Made by a program: the position numbers and the translations under genes
DNA from: an uncultured Bacteroidales bacterium
GTDB taxonomy: Bacteria > Bacteroidota > Bacteroidia > Bacteroidales > Muribaculaceae
Assembly: GCA_902772455.1 (NCBI GenBank)
Contig: CACYAW010000017.1
Coordinates: forward strand, 1 to 34,788
DNA length: 34,788 nt
Direction: 5' to 3'
Part shown: one piece after another, positions 13,815-24,000 of the stretch
Numbering within the stretch: position 1 is the first letter of the stretch
How the letters are laid out: each line of letters begins with the position of its first letter
Notes under the pieces: generated by a model
What the model was told of the DNA's origin: nothing
The model's input: the letters and a program-made list of their open reading frames with translations, nothing else
Database searches by the model: none

Positions 13815-16800
13815 TCAGAATTTGAGTTTCACATTAAATCCCATCGACCGCAGGCTGGGCTGCATGAAGTAGTCGATGCCCTGATAGTAAGTACCCGTGT
13901 TAGAGGTCATCTCGGGGTCATAGGGGGCTTTGTTATAAAGCATGCACAGGTTGTGTGCGACAAAGGACACATTCATGCCCTTGATCCAGTTGACCCAGCG
14001 GTAAACCGGCACATCATAGCCGATGCTCAACTCGGCCAGACGCAGGTTGGTCGCACTATAGACGTAGCGGGAATCGACCGTGCCGTTTGGGTTGCCCACG
14101 GTCTGGTAATAGCCCTGGGGATTGATTTTCTTGCCGTTGATAAGGACTCCGCCGTCGTTGCGGGCGTTCTGGGTGGCCTCACTGGCACCATAGTAGTCGA
14201 GGATGGCCTGTGTCTCGCTCACGACGATGCCGCCATAGCGGTAGGCGAACAGGGCAGACAGGGTCACACCCTTGAAACTGATTGAGTTGCCCCACGACAG
14301 GTTGTACTTGGGAGCGGCTTGGCCAGCATAGATGTAATAGGCATTATTGTTGGGATTGGCCTCGACATTCTGGCGCTCGGGGTTGACGTAGATGGCGCCG
14401 TGCTCGTCGGTCTTGAGCGTCGAGACATACACGTCGCTCAACGTGCCGCCCTCAGTCAGGCGAATCTGGTAGCCCGAGGTGCCGCCCATGTAGAGCTCGT
14501 CAAGGTTGTAAATCTCGCCGTCGATGGGATTGCGCCAGTTCTTGAGCAGTTCTTTCACCTTGTTTTGGTTAAGTGTCCAGGTCAAATAAGTTTCCCAAGT
14601 CACCGGGCCTAGGGGCTGGGTATAACGCGCCGTGAGTTCAACGCCCTCGTTATCCACACGTCCACCATTAGCCACCGCACTGATATAACCCGACGAAGCG
14701 GGCAGCGTGGGATAGAAGAACTGGTTGCGCGTGCTGGACTTGTATAGGGTCATATTCACGCGCAGGCGGTTGCGGAACATATGCAGGTCGATACCGGCTT
14801 CCTGCGAGTTAGTGCGCTCGGGTTTGAGGTCGGTAAGCATCCGTGTTGAGGTCTCGGCAAGACCGGTCGAGGGGTTGATAGCATAGGTCTCACGCGTCAG
14901 GAAAGGCTCGCCTGGCTCGTTACCCACTTGAGAGTAGCCTATGCGGGTCTTGAAGTAATTGAGCCAATCACATTCTATATCCAGCTCTTTCAACGCGTCG
15001 GTCCATACACATGAAAGGCCAGCCGACCAGTAGAAGTAACTCTTCTCGAGTTTGCTCGACCAGTCGTTGCGGGCAGTGACATCAATATAGATAAAACTTT
15101 GAGCTCCCACTTGGGCGGTGGCATACACGCTCTGCAACTGGGTGCGGTAGCCGCTCTGCACAGACTTGAAAGTCGAGTTGGAAGTCTCTACATTGGCCAG
15201 GGTGAACTTGTTGGCGGTACCCTTCAAGTGGCCACTGAAGCCCTCGATGCTGTTGTCGCGCTGGTCAAAACTCGTGCCCAGCACAGCATTCAAACTCAAG
15301 TGGCCATCAGCTATGTAAAAGTATTTGTCGAACTTGGCGAAAGCCTCGGCATACAGCTGGCGGTTGCTCACGTTGCGCAGGCCGTAGTGACCGTATTTGG
15401 AGGCATAGAGCGTGTTGGTCGAGGCGAAGAATTTCTCCTCATATTTGTCGCTGCTCTTGTCATACTTCACGCGGCCTGTGATATCCAGCCACGGGGTGAT
15501 GCGCCAGTTGAGTGAGACGGTCGCCTGATGACGCTCCTTGTGATTGATGAAACGCTCGCGCTCGGTCTCCCAATAGGGGTTCTCCATCGAGATGTCGTAG
15601 TTGTAGGGCCAGTACTGAACTGGGAAATTGCGGCCCGTGTCATAGCGCTCGTAGTAACCCAACTTGGAGAAGTCATCACCCGCGGGAAACAGATAGACAG
15701 GCACCAGCGGATTATGGTACTGACCCTGGCTGATCATGTTCTGCTCCTTAACGGCACTAAGCATATAGCCCAAATCGAGCGTCATGCGGTCGTTAAGGAA
15801 GTTGGTGGTATTGCGCACGCTCACGTTATAGCGGTCATAGTTGTTGCTGTGGATGATTCCCTGGGAATTGGTAGCGCCAAGCGACAGGTAAGTCTGGTTC
15901 TTGTCGTTGCCTGTGCTCAGGCTCACCGAGTTGGCGATGTTGGTGCCCGTCTGGAAGAAGTCGGCGGGACGGTAATCGCTTGGCGTAGCCAGTTTCTCGC
16001 CCCAACTGAAGTAACTGCCCGTCTCGCTGGGCCCGTACTGGTTCTGGAAACGGGGCAGCACAAAGGGCTTGGAGAACTGGAAACTGCCGTTGTAGGTCAC
16101 ATCTACCCTACCCGCACGGCCACGCTTGGTCGTGATAAGGATGACACCGTTGGCGGCGTTAGCGCCGTACAACGCGGCCGCCGAAGGACCCGTCAGGGCG
16201 CTGACGCTCTCGATGTCGTCGGGGTTGATGTTGCTGGTGGCGTCACCCGTCTGGCCTGCGCCGGCAAAGATACCCTCGGGCTGCTCGCTCGAGAGGTTCT
16301 GCATGGGAATGCCGTCCACGACATACAGCACGTTGTTGTTGCCGTTGATACTCTTGGCACCGCGCATCACCACGCGGCTGCTGCCGCCCGCACCCGTCGC
16401 ACTGGCATTGATGGTCACACCAGCCACCTTACCGGCCAGCGAGTTGACGAAGTTGGCGTCCTGCACCCTCATCAAAGCGTCGCCTTCAACCTGCTGTACA
16501 TTATAGGACAGCGACTTGGCCTCTTTCTTGATACCCAGGGCAGTCACCACCACCTCGTTAAGGACTTGCGAATCCTGCTTGAGGTCAATCGTCAGGGCAT
16601 TGCCGCCGACCAGCACCTCTCGGGTTCCGTAGCCCACATAGCTCACAATCAGGCTAGCGCCCCGTGAAGCGTTAATGCTGAATCGCCCGTCAAAGTCGGT
16701 AACGGCATTCACATTCGTGCCCTTGACGCTCACGGTCGCCCCGATAATCGGTTCTCCGTTCTCGTCAAGCACCTGTCCCGTCACCATCGAGGCCTGCACC

Positions 16801-16919
16801 GTGCCGCTCTGACTCTGAGGCAGTGGAGCGGCTGTCGAAACACCGCCACCCACTATGAGCGCCAGTGCCAGCAGCACCCGGCAAAGGTTCCAGGGCATGA
16901 ATTTCAGTTTTTTTGCCAT
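13815..16919 (-). CDS. SusC/RagA-type TonB-dependent glycan transporter
   Basis: The 1034-residue outer-membrane protein has a signal peptide (about residues 1-31), then a carboxypeptidase-regulatory-like domain (about 45-120: VTGQVLDENGEPIIGATVSV, IVSYVGYGTREV). A TonB-linked segment follows (LNEVVVTALGIKKEAKSLSY), then the plug (about 140-270: VMRGAKSINGNNNVLYVVDG, AALYGANAANGVILITTKRG) and a large barrel ending in FNVKLKF with a terminal Phe. It imports oligosaccharide across the outer membrane with SusD. There is no STN domain between the signal peptide and the regulatory-like domain, so direct signalling to an anti-sigma factor through that route is not expected. It is the first gene of the operon, with its own promoter at 16949-16957 and an upstream terminator for the ATPase gene. 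Confidence 0.95.
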   Translation of the reverse strand: MAKKLKFMPWNLCRVLLALALIVGGGVSTAAPLPQSQSGTVQASMVTGQVLDENGEPIIGATVSVKGTNVNAVTDFDGRFSINASRGASLIVSYVGYGTREVLVGGNALTIDLKQDSQVLNEVVVTALGIKKEAKSLSYNVQQVEGDALMRVQDANFVNSLAGKVAGVTINASATGAGGSSRVVMRGAKSINGNNNVLYVVDGIPMQNLSSEQPEGIFAGAGQTGDATSNINPDDIESVSALTGPSAAALYGANAANGVILITTKRGRAGRVDVTYNGSFQFSKPFVLPRFQNQYGPSETGSYFSWGEKLATPSDYRPADFFQTGTNIANSVSLSTGNDKNQTYLSLGATNSQGIIHSNNYDRYNVSVRNTTNFLNDRMTLDLGYMLSAVKEQNMISQGQYHNPLVPVYLFPAGDDFSKLGYYERYDTGRNFPVQYWPYNYDISMENPYWETERERFINHKERHQATVSLNWRITPWLDITGRVKYDKSSDKYEEKFFASTNTLYASKYGHYGLRNVSNRQLYAEAFAKFDKYFYIADGHLSLNAVLGTSFDQRDNSIEGFSGHLKGTANKFTLANVETSNSTFKSVQSGYRTQLQSVYATAQVGAQSFIYIDVTARNDWSSKLEKSYFYWSAGLSCVWTDALKELDIECDWLNYFKTRIGYSQVGNEPGEPFLTRETYAINPSTGLAETSTRMLTDLKPERTNSQEAGIDLHMFRNRLRVNMTLYKSSTRNQFFYPTLPASSGYISAVANGGRVDNEGVELTARYTQPLGPVTWETYLTWTLNQNKVKELLKNWRNPIDGEIYNLDELYMGGTSGYQIRLTEGGTLSDVYVSTLKTDEHGAIYVNPERQNVEANPNNNAYYIYAGQAAPKYNLSWGNSISFKGVTLSALFAYRYGGIVVSETQAILDYYGASEATQNARNDGGVLINGKKINPQGYYQTVGNPNGTVDSRYVYSATNLRLAELSIGYDVPVYRWVNWIKGMNVSFVAHNLCMLYNKAPYDPEMTSNTGTYYQGIDYFMQPSLRSMGFNVKLKF

Positions 16920-16948
16920 ATTTTATTATCATTTGGTTTCTTAAAGAT

Positions 16949-16957
16949 ACAAAGGTA
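16949..16957 (-). promoter_or_regulatory. Promoter -7 element of the SusC-SusD-GH18-LamG operon
   Basis: The minus strand reads TACCTTTGT, a perfect TAnnTTTG element, 30 bp before the SusC ATG. A TTTG lies 24 bp upstream of it, a little far for a -33 element, so the promoter may need an activator. No regulator gene (hybrid two-component, ECF sigma/anti-sigma or SusR-like) is found beside the operon in this window. Confidence 0.65.
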
Positions 16958-16999
16958 ATCAAATTTTTACAGTTTTGACACCAAACACTTAGATTTCCC

Positions 17000-17040
17000 A
17001 AAAAGAAATGCGGGTTTGACTTATATCGTCTAGCCCGCAT
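17000..17040 (-). terminator. Intrinsic terminator of the Ca2+ ATPase gene
   Basis: On the minus strand ATGCGGG (17034-17040) and CCCGCAT (17008-17014) form a 7-bp stem with a 19-nt loop, followed directly by TTTCTTTTT. It lies 26 bp behind the ATPase stop and ahead of the SusC promoter, so it separates the two transcripts. Confidence 0.75.
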
Positions 17041-17065
17041 CAATTCGTTTTATCTTATCTGGATG

Positions 17066-19756
17066 TTATATGTTCTTGACTTTCGAGACAAAAAACTGTC
17101 CGATCAAGAATACTGGCATGGTGCCGAATATGATCCATAGCCATGTTTTCACATCAAGCGGAGCACAGTTGAAGAAAGGTGAGAAGAACTGCACCAGTAC
17201 AATCTGCCCCACAAAGATGACAACGGCCACCATCCAGAAGACCTTGCTGTCCTCAATATTGTTAAAAGCCCACTTACCTGTCGCAAAAGACCTCGCATTC
17301 AACATGTTCCAGAATTGCAGGAAAACAAAGACACTGAAGAACGCACCCATTTCACGCGGGTTGATGTTGGGATTGATGCCACGGGCAAAGACAGGTCCGC
17401 CGTTGGCTTCACGCACGAAATAATAGTACAATCCAATCATGAGCACAGCAAACACCACGCCGCTAATCATGATGAACTTCATCATCATCGAAGTGATGAT
17501 ACTGGATTGCGAATTGCGGGGTTTCTGCTTCATCAGCACACTGTTGGGCGGCAATGATGCCAAAGCCAGGGCAGCAAAGGTGTCCATGATGAGGTTGACC
17601 CACAGCATCTGGGTGACGGTAAGGGCAGGTTGCTTGCTGAAGAACGAGCAAACGGCGACCACCAGGCAGGCACACACATTAACCGCCAGCTGGAACAGGA
17701 TGAAACGCTGGATGTTGCTGTAGAGAGAACGGCCCCACAGCACGGCCTTGTTGATGCTGGCAAAGGAATTGTTCAGGATGGTGATGTCGCTGGCCTCTTT
17801 GGCCACAGCGGTGCCATCGCCCATCGACAGGCCCACCTGGGCAGCATTCAGTGCGGGAGCGTCGTTAGTGCCGTCGCCGGTGACGGCAACCACCTCGTTT
17901 TGCTGTTGCAGCAGCCTAACAAGGCGCGCCTTGTCGTCAGGACGGGCACGAGACATAATCTTTATTCTAGCAGCGCATTCGGCCGCCTGAGCGTCATCCA
18001 TAGCGGCAAAATCGGTTCCATTGATTACCGCATCATCGCCGTCCTCATCGGTCCACAGACCCACCTGGCGGCCAATCTCGCGGGCCGTGCCACTGGTATC
18101 GCCAGTGACGATCTTCACTTTCACACCGGCATTGCGGCAATCCTGAATAGCGGCAGGCACATCGGGACGCACCGGGTCACTGATAGCCACAATACCCATG
18201 AAGGTGAGCGGCGTCATGCCACCAGACTTGAGGCGCTGCAGCACTTGGTCAGCATTATCGTCCGCCGACAGCTGACAATAGGCAAATGCCAGCGTGCGCA
18301 TCGCCTTAGACTGGTAATTGGCCAGTTCATCGGTGATTTGCTGGAATGGCACATCGCCCATCACCGTGTCGCACAAGCGCATGATGATCTCGGGTGCGCC
18401 CTTTACCATCAGTCGACGGCCTCCTGTCGGGCTGTCGATAACCGTGGCCATCATCTTGGTCATGGTCGAGAAAGGCATCTGAGCCAGCACGTCACAACCG
18501 TCACGCGTCACCATATAGTCGATGCCGGTGTCACGCAGCCACAGCAGCAGCGCGCCTTCGGTCGGGTTTCCCAGTGCCATCACATTGGCGGGGTCACTGT
18601 CGTCGAGATAAGCGGTACTGTTGCAGGCGATGCTCTCGCACACCAGCGTAGCGGCATCATCTGCCTCGTCTAGCCGTTCGCCGGCTTTCAAGCCGTAGAA
18701 ATGCGCCTGATAGACCTGCATTTTGTTCTGGGTGAGCGTTCCTGTCTTATCGGTACAGATCACCGTCGTGGCACCCATCGTCTCGCAGGCATGCATGCGG
18801 CGAACAAGATTGTTATGCTTCAACATCTTGCGCATGCTCAACGCCAGCGACAAGGTAACACTCATGGGCAAGCCCTCGGGCACCGAGACAACGATGAGCG
18901 TGACAGCAAGCATCACCGTTTCGATGAAATACTGCGCGTCAGCAACGATGCCCTCACTGCCTGCAACGAAATATTCCACAAGACGGCCAAGCACCAGCAA
19001 CCCCGCCATCACATAGCTGCCACGGGCAATCGTGCGGCCCAAGCGGTCGAGCTGTTGGGTGAGAGGGGTCTTGATGTTGTTATCGATTTGCGCATCGCGG
19101 TAAATCTTGCCATATTCGGTCATGTCGCCCACCCGCTCGATGCGAATTGTGGCGCTGCCCTCAATGACGGTGCTCGCGCGCAGCAGCAGGTTGACGGGAT
19201 AGGTCGCCTCGGCCGATCCGGCACTGGCATCATGGTTTTTCCATGCTGATGGCTCGCCGGTAAAGGAGCTCTCATCCACCCTGAGATTGAAACTGTCAAT
19301 GACTGTGCCGTCGGCAGGCACTTTCTCGCCGGTCTCCAGCAGCACAATGTCGCCCACAACGATATCGCACCGCGGCACTTGGGTAACGTGGCCATCGCGC
19401 ATCACCTTCACGTTGACATGGTCATCGGTCTGGTTGAGCAAGCGGAATTTCTTGTTGGCATTGACCTCGACCACAAAGCCCACCAGTGTAGCCAGCACAA
19501 TGGCGACAAAAATGCCGATCGGCTCAAACAGAGTGCTCACACCCATGTCCAAGCCGAAATACTCATAGGCCGCCAAGCCTAATGACAGCAAAAGGGCCAC
19601 CAGCAGGATCTTGATCAGCGGATCGTCAAATTTTGCTAGAAACTGTCGCCACAAGGGGTCACGACGAGGAGGGGTGAGTACGTTGTCACCGTGCTCTCGA
19701 CGGCTGGCAATCACTTGCTCGGGGGTTAGCCCTCTATCGTGTATCTTCTTTACCAT
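17066..19756 (-). CDS. P-type Ca2+-transporting ATPase, PMCA-like
   Basis: From the ATG at 19756 the product has 896 residues; the frame can be extended five codons to a TTG at 19771, but the ATG (MVKKIHDRGLTPEQV) is the better start. P-type landmarks are all present: the actuator loop FTGEPS, PEGLP in membrane segment M4, the phosphorylation motif DKTGTLT (Asp about residue 336), KGAPE in the nucleotide domain, and TGDGTNDAPAL at the hinge. The M6 motif LWVNLIMDTFAALALA with NLIMDT fits the plasma-membrane Ca2+ ATPase branch (P2B). About ten membrane segments are seen. It probably exports Ca2+ from the cytoplasm. The TGEP variant of TGES occurs in other P-type groups and does not suggest inactivity. 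It follows the GT2 gene by about 120 bp on the same strand and ends at an intrinsic terminator. Confidence 0.92.
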   Translation of the reverse strand: MVKKIHDRGLTPEQVIASRREHGDNVLTPPRRDPLWRQFLAKFDDPLIKILLVALLLSLGLAAYEYFGLDMGVSTLFEPIGIFVAIVLATLVGFVVEVNANKKFRLLNQTDDHVNVKVMRDGHVTQVPRCDIVVGDIVLLETGEKVPADGTVIDSFNLRVDESSFTGEPSAWKNHDASAGSAEATYPVNLLLRASTVIEGSATIRIERVGDMTEYGKIYRDAQIDNNIKTPLTQQLDRLGRTIARGSYVMAGLLVLGRLVEYFVAGSEGIVADAQYFIETVMLAVTLIVVSVPEGLPMSVTLSLALSMRKMLKHNNLVRRMHACETMGATTVICTDKTGTLTQNKMQVYQAHFYGLKAGERLDEADDAATLVCESIACNSTAYLDDSDPANVMALGNPTEGALLLWLRDTGIDYMVTRDGCDVLAQMPFSTMTKMMATVIDSPTGGRRLMVKGAPEIIMRLCDTVMGDVPFQQITDELANYQSKAMRTLAFAYCQLSADDNADQVLQRLKSGGMTPLTFMGIVAISDPVRPDVPAAIQDCRNAGVKVKIVTGDTSGTAREIGRQVGLWTDEDGDDAVINGTDFAAMDDAQAAECAARIKIMSRARPDDKARLVRLLQQQNEVVAVTGDGTNDAPALNAAQVGLSMGDGTAVAKEASDITILNNSFASINKAVLWGRSLYSNIQRFILFQLAVNVCACLVVAVCSFFSKQPALTVTQMLWVNLIMDTFAALALASLPPNSVLMKQKPRNSQSSIITSMMMKFIMISGVVFAVLMIGLYYYFVREANGGPVFARGINPNINPREMGAFFSVFVFLQFWNMLNARSFATGKWAFNNIEDSKVFWMVAVVIFVGQIVLVQFFSPFFNCAPLDVKTWLWIIFGTMPVFLIGQFFVSKVKNI

Positions 19757-19878
19757 GATTAAAATTGTCAATTTTCACAACTGATAACGACCAGTTTCAC
19801 GCAAGAACCGTGCCAACCGTTCACACGATGGACAATGCGCCTGGCCACAGTTGTGGAAAGTCAGTTCCGACGGGGTCC

Positions 19879-20625
19879 CTACTGGCGTGCGAAGCGTGCC
19901 TTGTTGAAGATCGAGTCCCAGCGCAGCTTGATCACGCCCCACAGCGCCTCAAAGAAGATGCTGCTGTTCATCTTGCTCGTGCCCAGCACGCGGTTGACAA
20001 ACACAATGGGCACCTCCTTGATCTTGAAGCCCATGCGGTGAGCGGTGAACTTCATCTCGATTTGGAAGGCATATCCCTTGAACTCGATGGCATCCAGGTT
20101 GATGGACAGCAACACTTCACGACGGTAGCACACATAACCAGCCGTAGCATCACGCACCTTCATGCCCGTAATCAGCCGAACATAGGCCGACGCATAATAA
20201 CTCATCAGCATCCTGCCCATGGGCCAGTTCACGACATTCACCCCTGAGATGTAACGCGACCCCACACTCACGTCGGCACCACCCGTGGCACAGGTTGCCT
20301 GCAGCTCAGGCAGTTTTTTCACGGGATGGGAAAAATCGGCATCCATCTCGATGATATATTCATAGTCATGAGCCAAGGCCCACTTGAAGCCGGCGATATA
20401 GGCTGTTCCCAAGCCCTGCTTGCCTGCGCGCTTCAGGATATTGACGCGTTCAGGATACAAGGCCATCATCTCCTCGACCAGCGCTGCTGTGCCGTCCGGG
20501 GAATTGTCGTCAACGATGAGCACATCAAACTGGTGCTCGGTGAGTTCTATCACAGCCTTAATAATGGCCTGGATGTTCTCCTTCTCGTTGTAAGTCGGGA
20601 TAATGACTAGACTGTCTGACTTCAT
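19879..20625 (-). CDS. GT2 polyprenol-phosphate mannosyltransferase (dolichol-phosphate mannose synthase-like)
   Basis: The 248-residue protein is a single GT2 domain with the DPM1-type pattern: SLVIIPTYNEKENIQAII at the start, LIVDDNSPDGTAALVEEM, the metal-binding DAD in EMDADFSHP, and VGSRYISGVNVVNWPMGR. The C-terminal part (FQIEMKFTAHRMGFKIKEVP, VLGTSKMN) is also typical. It probably transfers mannose (or another hexose) from a GDP- or UDP-sugar to a polyprenyl phosphate at the inner face of the membrane, giving a donor for periplasmic glycosylation. It lacks the C-terminal membrane segments of some relatives, like the short DPM1 form. It has its own promoter at 20664-20672 and is followed by the ATPase gene. 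Bacteroidetes O-glycosylate many exported proteins, a possible use of the product, but nothing here proves it. Confidence 0.88.
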   Translation of the reverse strand: MKSDSLVIIPTYNEKENIQAIIKAVIELTEHQFDVLIVDDNSPDGTAALVEEMMALYPERVNILKRAGKQGLGTAYIAGFKWALAHDYEYIIEMDADFSHPVKKLPELQATCATGGADVSVGSRYISGVNVVNWPMGRMLMSYYASAYVRLITGMKVRDATAGYVCYRREVLLSINLDAIEFKGYAFQIEMKFTAHRMGFKIKEVPIVFVNRVLGTSKMNSSIFFEALWGVIKLRWDSIFNKARFARQ

Positions 20626-20663
20626 GAGTGCTTTTGAATATTAATTGGTCGTCGTTATAAACT

Positions 20664-20672
20664 ACAAAATTA
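20664..20672 (-). promoter_or_regulatory. Promoter -7 element of the GT2 gene
   Basis: The minus strand reads TAATTTTGT, matching TAnnTTTG, 38 bp before the ATG. A clear -33 TTTG is not seen at the usual spacing. Confidence 0.5.
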
Positions 20673-20872
20673 CTATTATTTTTTCATATAACGGCCAGCC
20701 TGCCCCATCTTATTGCTTTTTTTGTGTTTTTTAGGATTTCAGTTATCAAAATCCCTGCTAATACCAAAACAAATAGGGACGATATAGTGAAAATTTGTAA
20801 TCTGCAATCGTTTTCATATTAAATCATTGTTAATTAACAGCAAAACCACTCATTATTAATATAACAACTGAA
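20673..20872. other. Intergenic stretch between divergent GT2 and giant surface protein genes
   Basis: This is part of the 412-bp gap 20626-21037. It is A/T-rich, with several T-runs and A-runs, and shows no coding pattern, RNA gene or repeat array. Regulatory sites for the two divergent genes may lie here, but I see none I can name. Confidence 0.4.
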
Positions 20873-20880
20873 TATCTTTG
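20873..20880 (+). promoter_or_regulatory. Probable promoter -7 element of the giant surface protein gene
   Basis: TATCTTTG matches TAnnTTTG and faces the gene starting at 21038, giving a leader of about 150 nt. The -33 region is weak (no TTTG about 20 bp upstream), so the promoter may be regulated or the true one may lie closer to the gene. Confidence 0.45.
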
Positions 20881-20887
20881 TTGTCCT

Positions 20888-20938
20888 TATGCCGTTTGGC
20901 ATAACCGATGGCTATAGGGTCTCATTTGTAGCCATAAT
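20888..20938 (+). promoter_or_regulatory. Two hairpins in the leader of the giant surface protein gene
   Basis: TATGCC/GGCATA (20888-20893 and 20898-20903, loop GTTT) is followed 4 nt later by ATGGCTA/TAGCCAT (20908-20914 and 20929-20935), extendable by GAT/ATC pairing around a bulge. Both lie at the very start of the predicted mRNA and could protect it or control its expression. No known RNA family is recognised. Confidence 0.4.
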
Positions 20939-21037
20939 CGTGAGCCGACAATTGGGTTTCCAACTATACTTTAACATAAGCGGGATATTACATCCATTTG
21001 ATTATAAATAGTTTACATAATTAACCAACAATTTGAG

Positions 21038-24000
21038 ATGAAACAATTAGTATTATTAACCAAGGGAAGCTTCAGACTACTTGCCTTGATTCTCTGTTTG
21101 GCCGCAACTGTTCCGCAGCTCCACGCCGCAATCGTCGTGGCCGGAGACAACACGGCTCTGTTTGGCGCCAGTTGGTCAACGCAAGCCAACTCCTCCAACC
21201 AGATGACCCAGTACGGCAGCACGAACTACTATTACCTTGCCAAGGCCAACGTTTCATTGTCAGGAACAACCAATTATAAGGTTGTTGACAATGGCACGTG
21301 GTATGGCGCTAACGGCAGTACCAGCGATGGTGATATTTCGTTTTCTGCCAACGGCACTTACAGCATTGTGTTTATTTACAACACAAGCAACCACAAAGTG
21401 AAGCACATCGCTTCATTCCAGACAATAGTCATTGCCGGTGGCGACACTCAAGCACTAGGATCGTCATGGAGCACGAACGATGCCAACAACCAGATGACCA
21501 CTACCGACGGCATCACCTACACGCTTAGCAAGAACGTCACCTACAGCGGCAGTGCCTCCTATGGCTTCAAAGCCGTTGTTAACGGCGCCTGGTATGGTGA
21601 CGCCGGTGAAAACAACGGCAACAACATCAACTACACCATCCCTGAGGCTGGCGAGTATGACGTGACCTTCACGTTCAATGCCGTGACGGGTATGCCGAGC
21701 GTGAGTGTTGTTCGCGCCAATGTTCCCACCTATGACTACACGTTCTACGTTTACCTGCCCAACGGCGGCACTCCCTACCTGTACCTGTGGAACGGCAGCA
21801 ACAGGCCCAACGGCAACTGGCCTGGTGGCCAGATGACGCAGACCGAGCGCCTGGATGACAACAATGACTGGTACAAGGTGACCGTGAATTGTGAATACAC
21901 TACTCTGTCGGCCATCGTTGACTTGGGCAACAATGCCAACCAGAGTGCCAACATCACCGACTTGGCACCCGGCACCTACTACATCACCTGGGACGGCGGT
22001 AACAGAACCACTGCCTACGTCAGCACTGATGCACCGACGCCTCCCCCAGCCCCCGACTACTACGTTGTGGGCGATTTGGCACTGATCGGACACGATTGGG
22101 CGACATCCAACGATACCAAGATGACCGAAACCTCGGGTACCTATACCTGGAGCAGAAACGATATTCACCTGAATGCCGGCGATTACAACCTCAAGGTGCT
22201 CTCCAGCAACAACTACTGGTATGGCGACGCCCAGGGTAATAACGTGGTTGTCAACGCCGACGTCAACGGCACCTACAATCTGGCAGTGACCTTTGACCCC
22301 ACCACGGGCATCGTCGACGCCACGTTGACCAAGACGGCTACGGACCCCGTTTATACCTACGACATCTACGTGCGCTATGCGGGCAACGAGGACCCGGGCA
22401 ATGTCTACGCTTACGCCTTCGACTCCTTCGGCAACAAGCCCTTGGGCAATTGGGGCGGAACGAAGCTGACCGACTTGGACGCACAGACCATCAACACCTA
22501 CACCTACTATCATGTGACGGTCACTTCCTTTGACCCCGCTGCCAAGGTCATCTTCAACGAGAACCAGAGCGGCTCGACACAGACTGTCAATCTGGACTTG
22601 CAGGTAGGGGACAACTATTTCACCTACAACGGCGGCTCCAGCGTGGTCGGTCCCACAGGCAACCCCGATGAGGAACCCGTCATCACCTATTATGTCATGG
22701 GCGGCGACACCAGCATCTTCCCCAACGGTTGGAACACGGGCGACGCCACTGCCATGACCGACAACGGCGACGGCACCTACACCTGGACTTCGAGCGAGGT
22801 TCACCTGAATGCCGGCACCAACTACGGCTACAAAGTCTTTGGCGACGACAACACCTGGCATCCCGGTGGCAGCGACAATGCCACCTTCAATGTCAACAGG
22901 CCTGGCGCCTATACGGTGACGGTCACCTTCGACGGCACCAACGTCAACGCCGTGGCCAACCTCGTTCAGCCCGATCCCATCTACATCCTGGGCGACGAGG
23001 GACTGAGTCTGACCTGGAGCTATGCTCCCACGACTGAGATGACCTTTGACAATGCCGAGGGCGTCTTCACCTACACCACCGAGGTAGTGTCAACGACCGC
23101 CTACCACTTTGTATTCGGTAACGGACAGGGCAACGACTGGGACGACTTTAACGGCCACTACCGCATCGGTCCCACAGGCGAAACCCAGGAAGTCACCATC
23201 AACGGCAGCTACCAGCCCACTCAGGTGGCCAACGGCGGCAGCTACAGCTTCACGGCCAATCCCGGCACCGTCACCATCTACTTTGACGTCGCCAACATGC
23301 AGTTCAAGGTGGAAGGCAACGTGCCCACCTATGACTACACGTTCTACGTCCTGCCCAGTGATGCCAACATTACGCCCTACATCTACTTGTGGCATGGAGA
23401 AAATGGAGAATACGAGCCAGCCAACGGCTGGCCTGGAAGCCTGATGACCGATACCGAGACCTTGGGAGACTACAATACGTGGCACAAGTTCTCGTTAACC
23501 TCATCAACCAACGTCCTCAACGCCATCATCAACCTCGATCACGACGGGCAGACAGGCGATATCATGAATCTGGCTCCCAACACCTACTACATCAAGTGGA
23601 ACACTACCACCAATGAGTACGAGATCAAGACCGAGGCTCCGACGCCTCCCGTCATCTATATCGAGGGCTCAACAGGCTTAGGTTTGACCTGGAGCCCGGT
23701 TCCCACTCAGCTGATGACCGCCGATCCTCAGACCGGCATCTACAGCTACTCTTATGAGGTGACCGAGGCCGGCACTTATAACTTTGTGTTCGCCAACGGC
23801 CAAGGCAATGACGGGGAAGACTGGGACAACTTCAACACCAACTTCCGTATCGGCCCCACTGCCGGCAGCCAAGCCATCGACCTGGACGGCCAGTGGCATC
23901 AGACCCAGATGGCTGGTGGCGACTTCGGCTCCTACCGCATCGCTGTCGAGCCCGGCATGTTGACCATTTACTACAATCCCACCGACATGACCTTCATGGT

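Noticed and set aside
19240-19260. TGEP in place of TGES in the Ca2+ ATPase actuator loop as a sign of inactivity
   Set aside because: TGEP is a known natural variant in other P-type ATPases, and all other catalytic motifs are intact.
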